DNA of 8,809 nt from Eubacteriales bacterium (GTDB taxonomy: Bacteria; Bacillota; Clostridia; Peptostreptococcales; Acidaminobacteraceae). Shown here piece by piece: positions 1 to 6,877 of this stretch. The stretch's first letter is position 1; every line of letters begins with the position of its first letter. The stretch is from positions 1 through 8,809 of the forward strand of contig DAOURC010000019.1 in assembly GCA_030625285.1 (NCBI GenBank), in the 5' to 3' direction. A program made the position numbers and the translations under genes. The notes beneath the pieces are model-generated. The model did no database searches and was not told the origin of the DNA. It was given only the letters and a program-made list of their open reading frames with translations.

Positions 1-525
1 CTCTATTTTTCTGCTTCTATAATCACCTCTTAGTTGCGGTATTATACAATATGTACATCTATTATCACAACCTTCTGCAATTTTAACAAAAGCATAATGT
101 TTTGGTGTCAATGTTTTTCTTGGCAGATTTTCCGGTATCAACAAACTTACATTATCGATTAAAATAATGTTTTTCTCTCCATTGATAATGTTTTCAATTA
201 CTGTATCAATAAATTGAAATTGAGTTGTACCGACATATGCCAATACTTCTGGAATTTCTTTTACTAGTTCTTCGGCATAACGCTGAGCTAAGCATCCGGT
301 GACTATAATCTTGCTGTCGGTGTTGTTGATCATGTTGAAAATCGTATCTATGCTCTCTTTTTTTGCATCATTTACAAAAGAGCATGTGTTGACAATGACA
401 ATTTCGGATTCATCGGGGCTGTCAACCATTTGGTAACCTTTTGACAACAATATTCCAGTCATATGCTCCGAATCAACTAGATTTTTTGAACAACCCAAAG
501 TTTCTATATATATTTTACTCTTCAT
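1..525 (-). CDS. rimO: Ribosomal protein S12 methylthiotransferase RimO (3' end cut off by window)
   Basis: This is a radical SAM enzyme that adds a methylthio group to a conserved aspartate of ribosomal protein S12. The first 175 residues are visible and the frame is still open at base 1. The N-terminal UPF0004 (MTTase) domain carries three cluster cysteines, C12, C48 and C78. The residues around C12 read GCSKNLVDSE, the RimO hallmark; MiaB and MtaB have different residues there. The radical SAM CxxxCxxC motif is at C153, C157 and C160 (CDNRCTYC). The rest of the radical SAM domain and the C-terminal TRAM domain lie outside. The ATG at 525-523 has a GAGGT ribosome binding site at 538-534, 8 bases upstream, inside the end of mnmH. 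The gene overlaps mnmH by 11 bases, so the two are probably cotranscribed and translationally coupled. The family call is firm. Confidence 0.95.
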   Translation of the reverse strand, partial: MKSKIYIETLGCSKNLVDSEHMTGILLSKGYQMVDSPDESEIVIVNTCSFVNDAKKESIDTIFNMINNTDSKIIVTGCLAQRYAEELVKEIPEVLAYVGTTQFQFIDTVIENIINGEKNIILIDNVSLLIPENLPRKTLTPKHYAFVKIAEGCDNRCTYCIIPQLRGDYRSRKIE

Positions 526-1558
526 GATCTTTTACCTCATTATAAAAAATTTCTAATGCATCGATAGCTTCATTAATTAAATCATATTCCACTTCAAAAT
601 CGAATTCAGTTTGCCTTTTAATCGAATAATTATATAGAGGATCGTAATACTCCTCAATTAATATTCTTATAATCTCATCAAATTTTTCATTGTTTACAAG
701 TTCGATCAACATATCCACTTTATCATGTCCCAATCGTTTTCTAAGATGATTGATAGACTCAATTATTTTTTTGCTTTTTAAACTCGGTAAATACAATTCT
801 TTGATAATTGAAATTCTATTTTCAATATTGGTGTTAACCAATATATGTTTCCCATTTTGCATAGCCTGATAGAATTCATTAGTCATTGAAACGGTTCCGA
901 TTCTCTTGCTCTCGCTTTCCACAAATATAAATGGTTTTTCAGTCCGTAATTTCTCGAATACTAAATTCTCAAACATCTTCTGACTTGGCGGCATTTCATC
1001 ATAAGGTACATTTCCAAATACAGAACCGGCATTTTTTGCCAAGTCTTCTAAATCGATAACAGGTATGTTTTTATTTATAAGTCCGTTTAAAATTACAGTC
1101 TTTCCAACACCAGTTTGACCATGAACGACTATCAAAGGTTTTTCCTCTAATAATGAATTGCTTTCACTGATCACATGATTACGATAAGATTTGTATCCAC
1201 CCTCGAGTTTATATAAATTATTCCCGCCAATGCTTTTTCCAAACGTATATAAGGTATCTGACCTCATACCGCCTCTAGCACAATAAAGTATTATTTTCTC
1301 ATAGTTTTCTGTTAATTTATTCAGTATTTCAAAGAAATCCTTCAACTTTCCATGAACAGCATCTATGCCTTCCATCACTGCATCGGATTTTCCTTGAGCC
1401 TTATATATTTTTCCGACAGTTTCTCTTTCGATATCATTTAATATCGGCCAATTAATCGCTCCAACTATATGAGATTCATTGAATTCTTTTTGAGATCTTA
1501 CATCTACAAAAATTCTACTATCTAGTTCTAGCGCTTCCTTAATATTTATAATTGTCAT
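515..1558 (-). CDS. mnmH: tRNA 2-selenouridine synthase MnmH (SelU/YbbB), complete
   Basis: MnmH replaces sulfur with selenium at 2-thiouridine in the wobble position of certain tRNAs, using selenophosphate; the family also acts through a geranylated intermediate. The 347 residues are close to the 364 of E. coli MnmH. Residues about 1-130 form a rhodanese domain with active-site C93 in YCARGGMRS, typical of MnmH. A P-loop NTPase-like domain follows, with Walker A GQTGVGKT at 147-154. Further family-like stretches are FGNVP plus PSQKMFEN (181-198), VESESKRIG (213-221) and YYDPLY (304-309). The ATG overlaps the ftsK stop as ATGA, with AGGAG at 1568-1564, 5 bases upstream, so translation is coupled to ftsK. 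Its activity would require a selD gene elsewhere in the genome (inference). The gene is intact, with no frameshift or missing key residue. Confidence 0.95.
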   Translation of the reverse strand: MTIINIKEALELDSRIFVDVRSQKEFNESHIVGAINWPILNDIERETVGKIYKAQGKSDAVMEGIDAVHGKLKDFFEILNKLTENYEKIILYCARGGMRSDTLYTFGKSIGGNNLYKLEGGYKSYRNHVISESNSLLEEKPLIVVHGQTGVGKTVILNGLINKNIPVIDLEDLAKNAGSVFGNVPYDEMPPSQKMFENLVFEKLRTEKPFIFVESESKRIGTVSMTNEFYQAMQNGKHILVNTNIENRISIIKELYLPSLKSKKIIESINHLRKRLGHDKVDMLIELVNNEKFDEIIRILIEEYYDPLYNYSIKRQTEFDFEVEYDLINEAIDALEIFYNEVKDHEE

Positions 1559-3843
1559 AAACTCTCCTCATTGTTTTGTTCTACTTGTTCAATTGTCATT
1601 AAAACTTCTCTCGGTTTACTACCTTGCGACGGTCCTACAATTCCTTTTTCTTCAAGATCATCGATAATCCTAGCTGCTCTATTATAACCTATCCTGAATT
1701 TTCTCTGCAACATCGATACAGAAATTGTTTTTTGCGTCGCCAAGAAACTCAAGATATCCGGCAATAAATCATCTGAGTCGAATTTTATAGTCAATTGCTC
1801 GGCTTCTTTTAAAATATCTTGATTATACGTTACATCTTTAGCTTGTTCTTTTATATGTCCGACAACTTTTCCTATCTCATCTTCAGTTATAAATGCACCT
1901 TGCACTCTAATAGGCTTAGAAGCACCGACCGGGTTAAAAAGCATATCCCCTTTTCCAAGTAATTTTTCAGCTCCAGCCATATCTAGTATGGTTCTAGAAT
2001 CTATTTGAGATGAAACAGAAAATGCTATTCTTGAAGTTATGTTCGCTTTAATCAAACCAGTGATAACATCAACAGAAGGTCTTTGCGTTGCAACGATCAG
2101 ATGTATCCCCGCCGCCCTCGCCATTTGAGCCAAGCGAGCAATGGCATCTTCTACTTGATTAGGAGCTACCATCATCAAGTCGGCCAATTCATCAATAACA
2201 ACCACTATTTTAGGTAATTTTTCTTCTGTTTCTTTTGAATTATATCCTTCTATATCTTTTACATGATTCGCAGCAAACAAATCATATCTTCTTGTCATTT
2301 CATTTACCGCCCACCCTAAAGCAATAGAAGCTTTCTTAGGATCGGTGACTACAGGTAAAATCAGATGAGGAATCCCGTTATAGATATTCAGTTCGACTAC
2401 TTTCGGGTCGATCATCAATAGTTTAACTTCATCTGGATTGGAATTGAACAATATGCTGGTTATAATTGTATTGACACAAACGCTTTTACCAGATCCAGTT
2501 GCACCGGCAATCAACAGATGTGGCATTTCGCTTAAATTGGCAATAACAGGCTTGCCTGATATATCTTTACCCAAAGCCATTGTAAGTTTGGATTTGGACT
2601 TTCTAAATTCATCACTTTCTAAAATATCTCTGATCTTCACCATGGAATTCTCTTCATTTGGCACTTCTATACCAACTGCGACCTTTCCATGAACAGGAGC
2701 GATTCTCACTTGGCTTACAGCTAGATTCAATGCTAAATCATCAGATAAAGCAACTATTTTACTGATTTTTATACCTGGTTTTGGTTGTATTTCATATCTA
2801 GTGATTGTAGGTCCTTTATTTATTTCAATCACTTTCGCTTCTATACCGAAGTTTAATAATGTTCTCTCTAAAGTTTCGGCCTTTTCAATTATTTCAGATT
2901 TATTTATTTGTTCATTTTTAATTCTAGACTTGCTTAATAAAGTCAACTTTGGCTTTATGTAGTTTAATACTTTTGAGGTTACATTTTTATTAAGTTCTGT
3001 GACGATTTCTTTTCCATTGTCAATATCCTTTATGTCATCTTCTTCATTGTTGAAATCGTTGTAATTGTAGATTTTTATTTTCTTAGGTTCTTTTAATGAA
3101 TCGATTTTTTTATCTGAAATCGAAATGTTCTCTTCTTTTTTAATTTCTTTTTTTATAGGTTTATCAATTTTCACCTTCTGCATCTTAGGCTTATCTATTT
3201 TTATCTTTTGTTTTTCAGGTTTGTCTTTCTTATTGATTTTTAAACTGCTTATCTTAAAATTAGTAAGCAATATCAATCCTATGATAGTGATGGTTATCGT
3301 TAGAATTAAAAATCCATATTTACCTATGCTCGTGTATATAACCATAGTTAAAATGTTATTGAGAACACCGCTTCCAAGAAGCTGAGTCCCGAAATTAAAA
3401 GAACTTTTAATTGCAGAAAAACTAATTAATTTCATGGATTCATTAATGTAAATATCTCTAATATAATTGAATTGAATAATTGAATTCAACAGATTCACAG
3501 AAATGAAAAGCAAAAGAGCAGCAACGATATATCTTTTCTTTAAAAGTTTGAAATTTCTATTTATACTCAAAAATGCAATCGAAAATATAAGATATGGTAA
3601 AAAATAACCGCCTTTGCCGAACAACCCAAATACTACTGTTCTGATAAAATTACCTATTATACCTACAGAATTCGTATGTAAAGAAAGAATAAAAATAACT
3701 GTGAAAGATATCAATAATACTAGTTCGATTTCATAAATTCTAATTTCTTTTTTTACTTCTTTTTTTACTTCTTTTTTGGTTTTATTATTTAAAGGTTTTT
3801 TATTTTTTTTACTTCCTTTTTTATCAGCATTAGTTCGTCCCAT
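1555..3843 (-). CDS. ftsK: DNA translocase FtsK/SpoIIIE
   Basis: This membrane-anchored hexameric ATPase pumps chromosomal DNA through the division septum. In spore formers the same family (SpoIIIE) moves DNA into the forespore. The 762 residues compare with 787 in B. subtilis SpoIIIE. Residues 1-35 are very lysine-rich and cytoplasmic. Hydrophobic segments at about 38-56, 61-95, 104-124 and 162-195 form the membrane domain. A charged, low-complexity linker (about 200-310) contains a 10-residue tandem repeat. The motor follows, with Walker A GATGSGKS at 447-454, Walker B ending at D551 E552 (VVVIDELADL), and the ATQRPSVDVITG stretch at 585-596. The C-terminal winged-helix gamma domain (about 692-750), which reads DNA polarity sequences, is complete. 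The ATG at 3843 has GGGGGTG at 3855-3849, 5 bases upstream. The gene lies behind a terminator and probably has its own promoter. Whether it acts in vegetative division, sporulation or both cannot be told from the sequence. Confidence 0.96.
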   Translation of the reverse strand: MGRTNADKKGSKKNKKPLNNKTKKEVKKEVKKEIRIYEIELVLLISFTVIFILSLHTNSVGIIGNFIRTVVFGLFGKGGYFLPYLIFSIAFLSINRNFKLLKKRYIVAALLLFISVNLLNSIIQFNYIRDIYINESMKLISFSAIKSSFNFGTQLLGSGVLNNILTMVIYTSIGKYGFLILTITITIIGLILLTNFKISSLKINKKDKPEKQKIKIDKPKMQKVKIDKPIKKEIKKEENISISDKKIDSLKEPKKIKIYNYNDFNNEEDDIKDIDNGKEIVTELNKNVTSKVLNYIKPKLTLLSKSRIKNEQINKSEIIEKAETLERTLLNFGIEAKVIEINKGPTITRYEIQPKPGIKISKIVALSDDLALNLAVSQVRIAPVHGKVAVGIEVPNEENSMVKIRDILESDEFRKSKSKLTMALGKDISGKPVIANLSEMPHLLIAGATGSGKSVCVNTIITSILFNSNPDEVKLLMIDPKVVELNIYNGIPHLILPVVTDPKKASIALGWAVNEMTRRYDLFAANHVKDIEGYNSKETEEKLPKIVVVIDELADLMMVAPNQVEDAIARLAQMARAAGIHLIVATQRPSVDVITGLIKANITSRIAFSVSSQIDSRTILDMAGAEKLLGKGDMLFNPVGASKPIRVQGAFITEDEIGKVVGHIKEQAKDVTYNQDILKEAEQLTIKFDSDDLLPDILSFLATQKTISVSMLQRKFRIGYNRAARIIDDLEEKGIVGPSQGSKPREVLMTIEQVEQNNEESL
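3136..3225 (-). repeat. Three 30-base tandem repeats in the FtsK linker
   Basis: Three adjacent units at 3225-3196, 3195-3166 and 3165-3136 encode DKPEKQKIKI, DKPKMQKVKI and DKPIKKEIKK (FtsK residues 207-236). All units begin with Asp-Lys-Pro. The first two are about two-thirds identical at the DNA level, and the third has diverged after its first three codons. The repeats keep the reading frame and sit in the poorly conserved linker between membrane and motor domains, so copy-number change would be tolerated. Confidence 0.75.
3742..3777 (-). repeat. Three 12-base tandem repeats at the FtsK N-terminus
   Basis: FtsK residues 23-34 are KKEV, KKEV, KKEI, encoded by three consecutive 12-base units rich in A on the coding strand, each with a homopolymer run. 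The repeat lies in the basic cytoplasmic tail just before the first membrane segment. It keeps the frame. Slippage in the A-runs would be frame-shifting, whereas loss or gain of a whole unit would be neutral to the frame. Confidence 0.7.
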
Positions 3844-3848
3844 AAATG

Positions 3849-3855
3849 CACCCCC
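3849..3855 (-). promoter_or_regulatory. Ribosome binding site of ftsK
   Basis: On the minus strand GGGGGTG ends 5 bases before the ATG at 3843-3841. It differs by one base from GGAGGTG, the complement of the 16S rRNA tail. An out-of-frame ATG at 3857-3855 overlaps it and is not the start. Confidence 0.75.
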
Positions 3856-3866
3856 ATAACTATATA

Positions 3867-3875
3867 ATTATATCA
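3867..3875 (-). promoter_or_regulatory. Predicted extended -10 promoter for ftsK-mnmH-rimO
   Basis: The minus strand reads TGATATAAT at 3875-3867, a perfect extended -10 (TGn followed by TATAAT). It lies between the aspartokinase terminator and the ftsK ribosome binding site. Transcription would start near 3860, giving a leader of about 17 bases. The -35 position at 17-base spacing reads CATTTT, a poor match and part of the terminator, so the promoter would rely on the extended -10. The -10 sits in a 12-base palindrome (3862-3873), so part of the match may be chance in an AT-rich gap. Confidence 0.6.
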
Positions 3876-3883
3876 TATATTGC

Positions 3884-3907
3884 AAAAAAAAAATGGCAAA
3901 AGCCATT
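3884..3907 (-). terminator. Rho-independent terminator after the aspartokinase gene
   Basis: On the minus strand, AATGGC (3907-3902), a TTTT loop and GCCATT (3897-3892) form a perfect 6-bp stem. The last two bases of the stem run into an uninterrupted T tract reaching 3884. The stem begins with the last two bases of the aspartokinase TAA stop, so the terminator directly abuts the gene. The stem is short, so some read-through into ftsK is possible. Confidence 0.85.
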
Positions 3908-5096
3908 AAGATTCGTTATTGAATTCTCTATGAAGACTATTCACCGCGATATTTGCTACTTTGCTTTCAACAAGACAACTTATTGTCGTATGTGAATCGG
4001 AAGTTTGCAGTATTTTTATATATTCATCTTCCAACGCCTTTACTACGCGTTTCATAATACCTGAAACTCCATGTATTTTATGTCCGACAATTGTGACTTC
4101 ACTGCAATTTTCTTTCTTTTCATAGTCAAGATTTAAATTAGTCAATAAATCATCTAGTTTATCTGCATCTTCATTTTGAACAACAAAATATTTGTAATCT
4201 TCAAAGAAATTTATCATATCTATAGATATATCATTTTGATATAAGGCATCCATTAAATCTTGATCTTTTGCACTGCTATATTTATAATTCACTTTATATT
4301 GAATCCATGAATCACATTTAGTAATTGCAGTAATTATTCTATCGGATTCATATGAATCCGTAATTTGTGTTCCTATAGAATTTTTATGTGTGTTTTTCAC
4401 AACAACGTTTAAATTTGAACGCTTCGCTATGTCTACTGCGTTAAAATCAACTACTTGAGCTCCATGTCTGGCCATTTCATACATTTCGTCGTAAGTCATG
4501 CTCTCTATCAAAGTTGCATTTTCAACTATTCTTGGATCTGCCGTCATTACACCTTCTACATCAGTATATATTTCTACTTTGTCGGCTTTTAGCGCCTCCC
4601 CGATCAATGTAGCGGTAGTATCAGAGCCACCTCTACCTAAGGTAGTGATATTGCCGTTGATGCTGATTCCTTGAAATCCGGAAATTACAGGTATAATTCC
4701 ATTCTTTATTGTATCTTGTAAATATTCAACGTTTACATTTAATACCTTTGCGCTTCCATAATCTTCATCTGTAATTATGCCCGCCTGAAAACCGGTTAAA
4801 GCAACGGATTTTATCCCACTTCTATTTAAATACGCTGATATTAAAGTAGAAGATATTATTTCTCCACAACTCATCAATAAATCCAAGTCTCTCTTGGAAT
4901 ACTGATCATTGATGTTTTTATAAAGATTTATCAGTGTGTCTGTAGCGTAAGGAGCGCTATTTCTGCCCATTGCCGATACAACCAATACTGGAAAATTTCC
5001 ATTATCGATATCCAGCTCCACCAAATCTTTTATTCTCTCTCTATCTTTATCGCTTGTTACAGATGTACCGCCAAATTTTTTAACAATAATATTCAA
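3906..5096 (-). CDS. dapG: Aspartate kinase, DapG-like with C-terminal ACT domains
   Basis: Aspartokinase phosphorylates aspartate, the first step towards diaminopimelate, lysine, threonine and methionine. The N-terminal amino-acid kinase domain has the KKFGGTSV signature near the start and the GRGGSDTTA substrate/nucleotide loop at about residue 154, followed by EIYTDVEGVMTADPR. The final ~140 residues form the ACT regulatory region. It ends in a GVSGIMKRVV stretch and SDSHTTISCLV, closer to the diaminopimelate-responsive DapG form than to typical LysC. Position between an M16 peptidase/dut and ftsK mirrors dapG in Bacillus. The effector (diaminopimelate, lysine or threonine) is inference. 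I place the start at TTG 5096-5094: AGGAG at 5109-5105 is then 8 bases upstream and the protein begins MNIIVKKFGGTSV, a normal family N-terminus. A GTG at 5105 is in frame, but would have its Shine-Dalgarno bases touching it. The gene starts 11 bases after the dut stop and ends at the terminator. Confidence 0.93.
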   Translation of the reverse strand: MNIIVKKFGGTSVTSDKDRERIKDLVELDIDNGNFPVLVVSAMGRNSAPYATDTLINLYKNINDQYSKRDLDLLMSCGEIISSTLISAYLNRSGIKSVALTGFQAGIITDEDYGSAKVLNVNVEYLQDTIKNGIIPVISGFQGISINGNITTLGRGGSDTTATLIGEALKADKVEIYTDVEGVMTADPRIVENATLIESMTYDEMYEMARHGAQVVDFNAVDIAKRSNLNVVVKNTHKNSIGTQITDSYESDRIITAITKCDSWIQYKVNYKYSSAKDQDLMDALYQNDISIDMINFFEDYKYFVVQNEDADKLDDLLTNLNLDYEKKENCSEVTIVGHKIHGVSGIMKRVVKALEDEYIKILQTSDSHTTISCLVESKVANIAVNSLHREFNNES

Positions 5097-5104
5097 ATCA
5101 ATCA

Positions 5105-5109
5105 CTCCT
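5105..5109 (-). promoter_or_regulatory. Ribosome binding site that decides the aspartokinase start
   Basis: The minus strand reads AGGAG at 5109-5105, continuing as TGAT, close to the consensus AGGAGGTGAT. It lies 8 bases before TTG 5096-5094. Its last G is the first base of the alternative GTG start at 5105, which therefore cannot use it. The site overlaps the dut TAG stop (5110-5108). Confidence 0.7.
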
Positions 5110-5542
5110 AAATACCAGTCGATCCAAATCCTCCAGAGCCTCTCAGAGTATCTTCTAAAATATCTACTTCAATTAACTGAGCATGTTCATATTTTGCAAT
5201 TATCATTTGCGCAATCCTGTCACCTGATTGTATTGTATATGTTTCGTTGCTGAGATTAATAGCGGGTATCTTGATTTCACCTCTATAATCACTATCGATT
5301 GTTCCAACTGCATTTACAAGGCTGATGCCGTGTTTGATAGACATACCGCTTCTTGGTCTTAATTGAGCTTCATATCCTTCATCAAGCTCTATGAAAAGCC
5401 CCGTAGGAATAAGCACTCTCTCAAGCGGTCTCAATGTTACAGGCTCATTTAGATAAGCCATAATGTCCATGCCGGACGCTCCTTCGCTCTTGTAATTCGG
5501 AAGTGGATTATCAGATTTATTTACAATTTTTATTGTTGTCAT
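5108..5542 (-). CDS. dut: dUTP diphosphatase (trimeric dUTPase)
   Basis: The enzyme hydrolyses dUTP to dUMP and pyrophosphate, keeping uracil out of DNA and supplying dUMP for thymidylate synthesis. The 144-residue length is normal for the homotrimeric family. All five family motifs are visible in order: motif 1 GASGMDIMA (21-29); motif 2 PRSGMSIKHGI (63-73); motif 3 GTIDSDYRG (80-88), with catalytic D83 and uracil-pocket Y86; motif 4 GDRIAQ (107-112); and the glycine-rich, nucleotide-closing motif 5 RGSGGFGSTG (134-143). The ATG at 5542 is two bases after the M16 peptidase stop. GGAGGG at 5554-5549, inside the end of the peptidase gene, is 6 bases upstream, so translation is probably coupled. 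The enzyme appears fully intact. Confidence 0.97.
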   Translation of the reverse strand: MTTIKIVNKSDNPLPNYKSEGASGMDIMAYLNEPVTLRPLERVLIPTGLFIELDEGYEAQLRPRSGMSIKHGISLVNAVGTIDSDYRGEIKIPAINLSNETYTIQSGDRIAQMIIAKYEHAQLIEVDILEDTLRGSGGFGSTGI

Positions 5543-5544
5543 TA

Positions 5545-6822
5545 TTAGCCCTCCAATTTTTCAATTATCAAATTATATATTTTATCTATATTCGTCTTAT
5601 CTATTTTTCCAACAGAACTTACAGCCTTTTTATTACTAAAAAATAGTTTTATTACTTCCATTACATCTTCAAAAGAAACATTGTTTATTTCATCGACAAT
5701 CTCTTCTATCGTTTTGACATGTCGTTTAAACAGCAATTCCTTCGCCATCATATTCATATAAGCATCGGAAGTTTCTGTATTCAATACAATGTTACCTATG
5801 AGATGTTTCTTTGAATTTTCGAATTCTTCCATTGTGATGCCTTTTTCTTTTATTTTCAACAATTCCTCTATAACAACTTCAGTTGCTTTAAATAAATTAT
5901 TATGACTTAAAGAAAATCCAACAGTCGTATTGCCTGCATTTTCATAACTGCTGATTTGAGAGTATATTGAATAAACAAGACCTTTCTCTTCTCTTACTTT
6001 TTGGAATAATCTAGAACTCATAGTGCCTGCCAAAATATTATTAAAAACATGTGCAGCATAATTCAATTCATCATTTGCATTTGGTCCCCAGAACGCCAAG
6101 TCGATATGAGTTTGTTCGAATTCTTTCCTCTTGTACTTGTAACCGGTCTGGTTCGTTATAGGTTCATAAACTTCAACCTCTCCATTGGTGCAATTTTCAT
6201 GCTTCCCAATAGTTGAATTCAATTTTTTTATAACATCTTCTTGATTGAAATCACCTGCAATAGATATTATTATATTCTCATTAGTATAAAATTCATCGAT
6301 ATATTCAAGAATTTCTTTTCTAGTGATTTTATTTACAGATTTTATCGTACCTAATATAGGATGCGTTAATTTTGTACCTGTATACATGATTTCAGACAAC
6401 AAATCGTAATTTATATCTTCAGGTGAATCTTCATAAGATTTTATCTCTTCTTTAATAACCGATCTTTCTTTTTTTATGTCGCGTTCATCATATAAAGAAT
6501 CCATCAGCATATCACTAATGATTTCAATCGGTATTTCATAATCTTTTGATAACACTTTAGAATAGATTCCAGTACATTCTTTAGAGGTGTATGCATTCAA
6601 CTCCCCTCCGATGTTATCTATAATTCGAGCAATATCAAATGTAGTCCTATTTTCAGTTCCTTTGAACAACATATGCTCAATCAAATGTGAAATGCCGTTG
6701 TTATAGTTTTTTTCAAAGGCGGTTCCAGCCTTTATAAAAAAACCGATTGAAAATGTATTTGAATATTTCATTTCACACATTATAACTTTTATCTTGTTTT
6801 CCAACTCTTTTATTATATACAA
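5545..6822 (-). CDS. M16 family zinc metallopeptidase (MlpA/YmxG-like)
   Basis: This is an inverzincin-type metallopeptidase, a relative of mitochondrial processing peptidase. The inverted zinc motif HLIEH (H49, E52, H53, numbered from the upstream GTG at 6831) is present. The third ligand is probably E129 in VIKEEI. The C-terminal M16 half has SSRLFQKVREEKGLVYSIYS (272-291), the Arg/Tyr region typical of the family. The single chain of about 425 residues is the usual bacterial size (B. subtilis MlpA has 409). There is no signal peptide, so it should be cytoplasmic. I prefer TTG 6822-6820 as start, because GGGTGATC at 6833-6826, an extended match to the 16S tail, sits just before it. The in-frame GTG at 6831 is inside that site. 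The gene lies between the pnp hairpin and dut, matching the conserved pnp-M16 neighbourhood. Its substrate is unknown. Confidence 0.93.
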   Translation of the reverse strand: MYIIKELENKIKVIMCEMKYSNTFSIGFFIKAGTAFEKNYNNGISHLIEHMLFKGTENRTTFDIARIIDNIGGELNAYTSKECTGIYSKVLSKDYEIPIEIISDMLMDSLYDERDIKKERSVIKEEIKSYEDSPEDINYDLLSEIMYTGTKLTHPILGTIKSVNKITRKEILEYIDEFYTNENIIISIAGDFNQEDVIKKLNSTIGKHENCTNGEVEVYEPITNQTGYKYKRKEFEQTHIDLAFWGPNANDELNYAAHVFNNILAGTMSSRLFQKVREEKGLVYSIYSQISSYENAGNTTVGFSLSHNNLFKATEVVIEELLKIKEKGITMEEFENSKKHLIGNIVLNTETSDAYMNMMAKELLFKRHVKTIEEIVDEINNVSFEDVMEVIKLFFSNKKAVSSVGKIDKTNIDKIYNLIIEKLEG

Positions 6823-6825
6823 TTC

Positions 6826-6833
6826 GATCACCC
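6826..6833 (-). promoter_or_regulatory. Ribosome binding site that decides the M16 peptidase start
   Basis: The minus strand reads GGGTGATC. Its last seven bases, GGTGATC, match the complement of the 16S rRNA 3' end exactly. TTG 6822-6820 follows three bases later, equivalent to 8 bases after the GG core. The GTG within it (6831-6829) has no Shine-Dalgarno bases of its own upstream. Confidence 0.7.
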
Positions 6834-6845
6834 AATATCAACAAG

Positions 6846-6871
6846 TAAAGTGCAAGATAACTTGCACTTTA
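6846..6871 (-). terminator. Intercistronic hairpin after pnp (weak terminator, attenuator or processing site)
   Basis: An 11-bp perfect inverted repeat with a 4-base loop: TAAAGTGCAAG, loop TTAT, CTTGCACTTTA on the minus strand. It begins 7 bases after the pnp stop. Pairing could extend three more positions with one mismatch. The following minus-strand bases, CTTGTTGATATT, are only moderately T-rich, so termination is likely incomplete. The stem could instead protect the pnp mRNA 3' end or be a cleavage site. It ends 12 bases before the M16 ribosome binding site. Confidence 0.6.
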
Positions 6872-6877
6872 TTTAAC

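Noticed and set aside
2438..2692. Plus-strand open frame antisense to the FtsK motor domain
   Set aside because: It covers the Walker A region of FtsK on the other strand and has no family resemblance.
3125..3385. Plus-strand open frame encoding a hydrophobic, Phe/Leu/Ile-rich peptide that looks like a membrane protein
   Set aside because: The composition is the mirror of the lysine-rich FtsK linker and membrane segments (AAA codons read as TTT). No independent evidence of a gene.
3855..3857. ATG upstream of ftsK as a leader peptide or alternative start
   Set aside because: It is out of frame with ftsK, overlaps the ftsK ribosome binding site, and has no Shine-Dalgarno of its own.
3862..3873. 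12-base palindrome ATATAATTATAT as a repressor operator
   Set aside because: It consists only of A and T in an AT-rich gap and is explained by the -10 element. Nothing ties it to a regulator.
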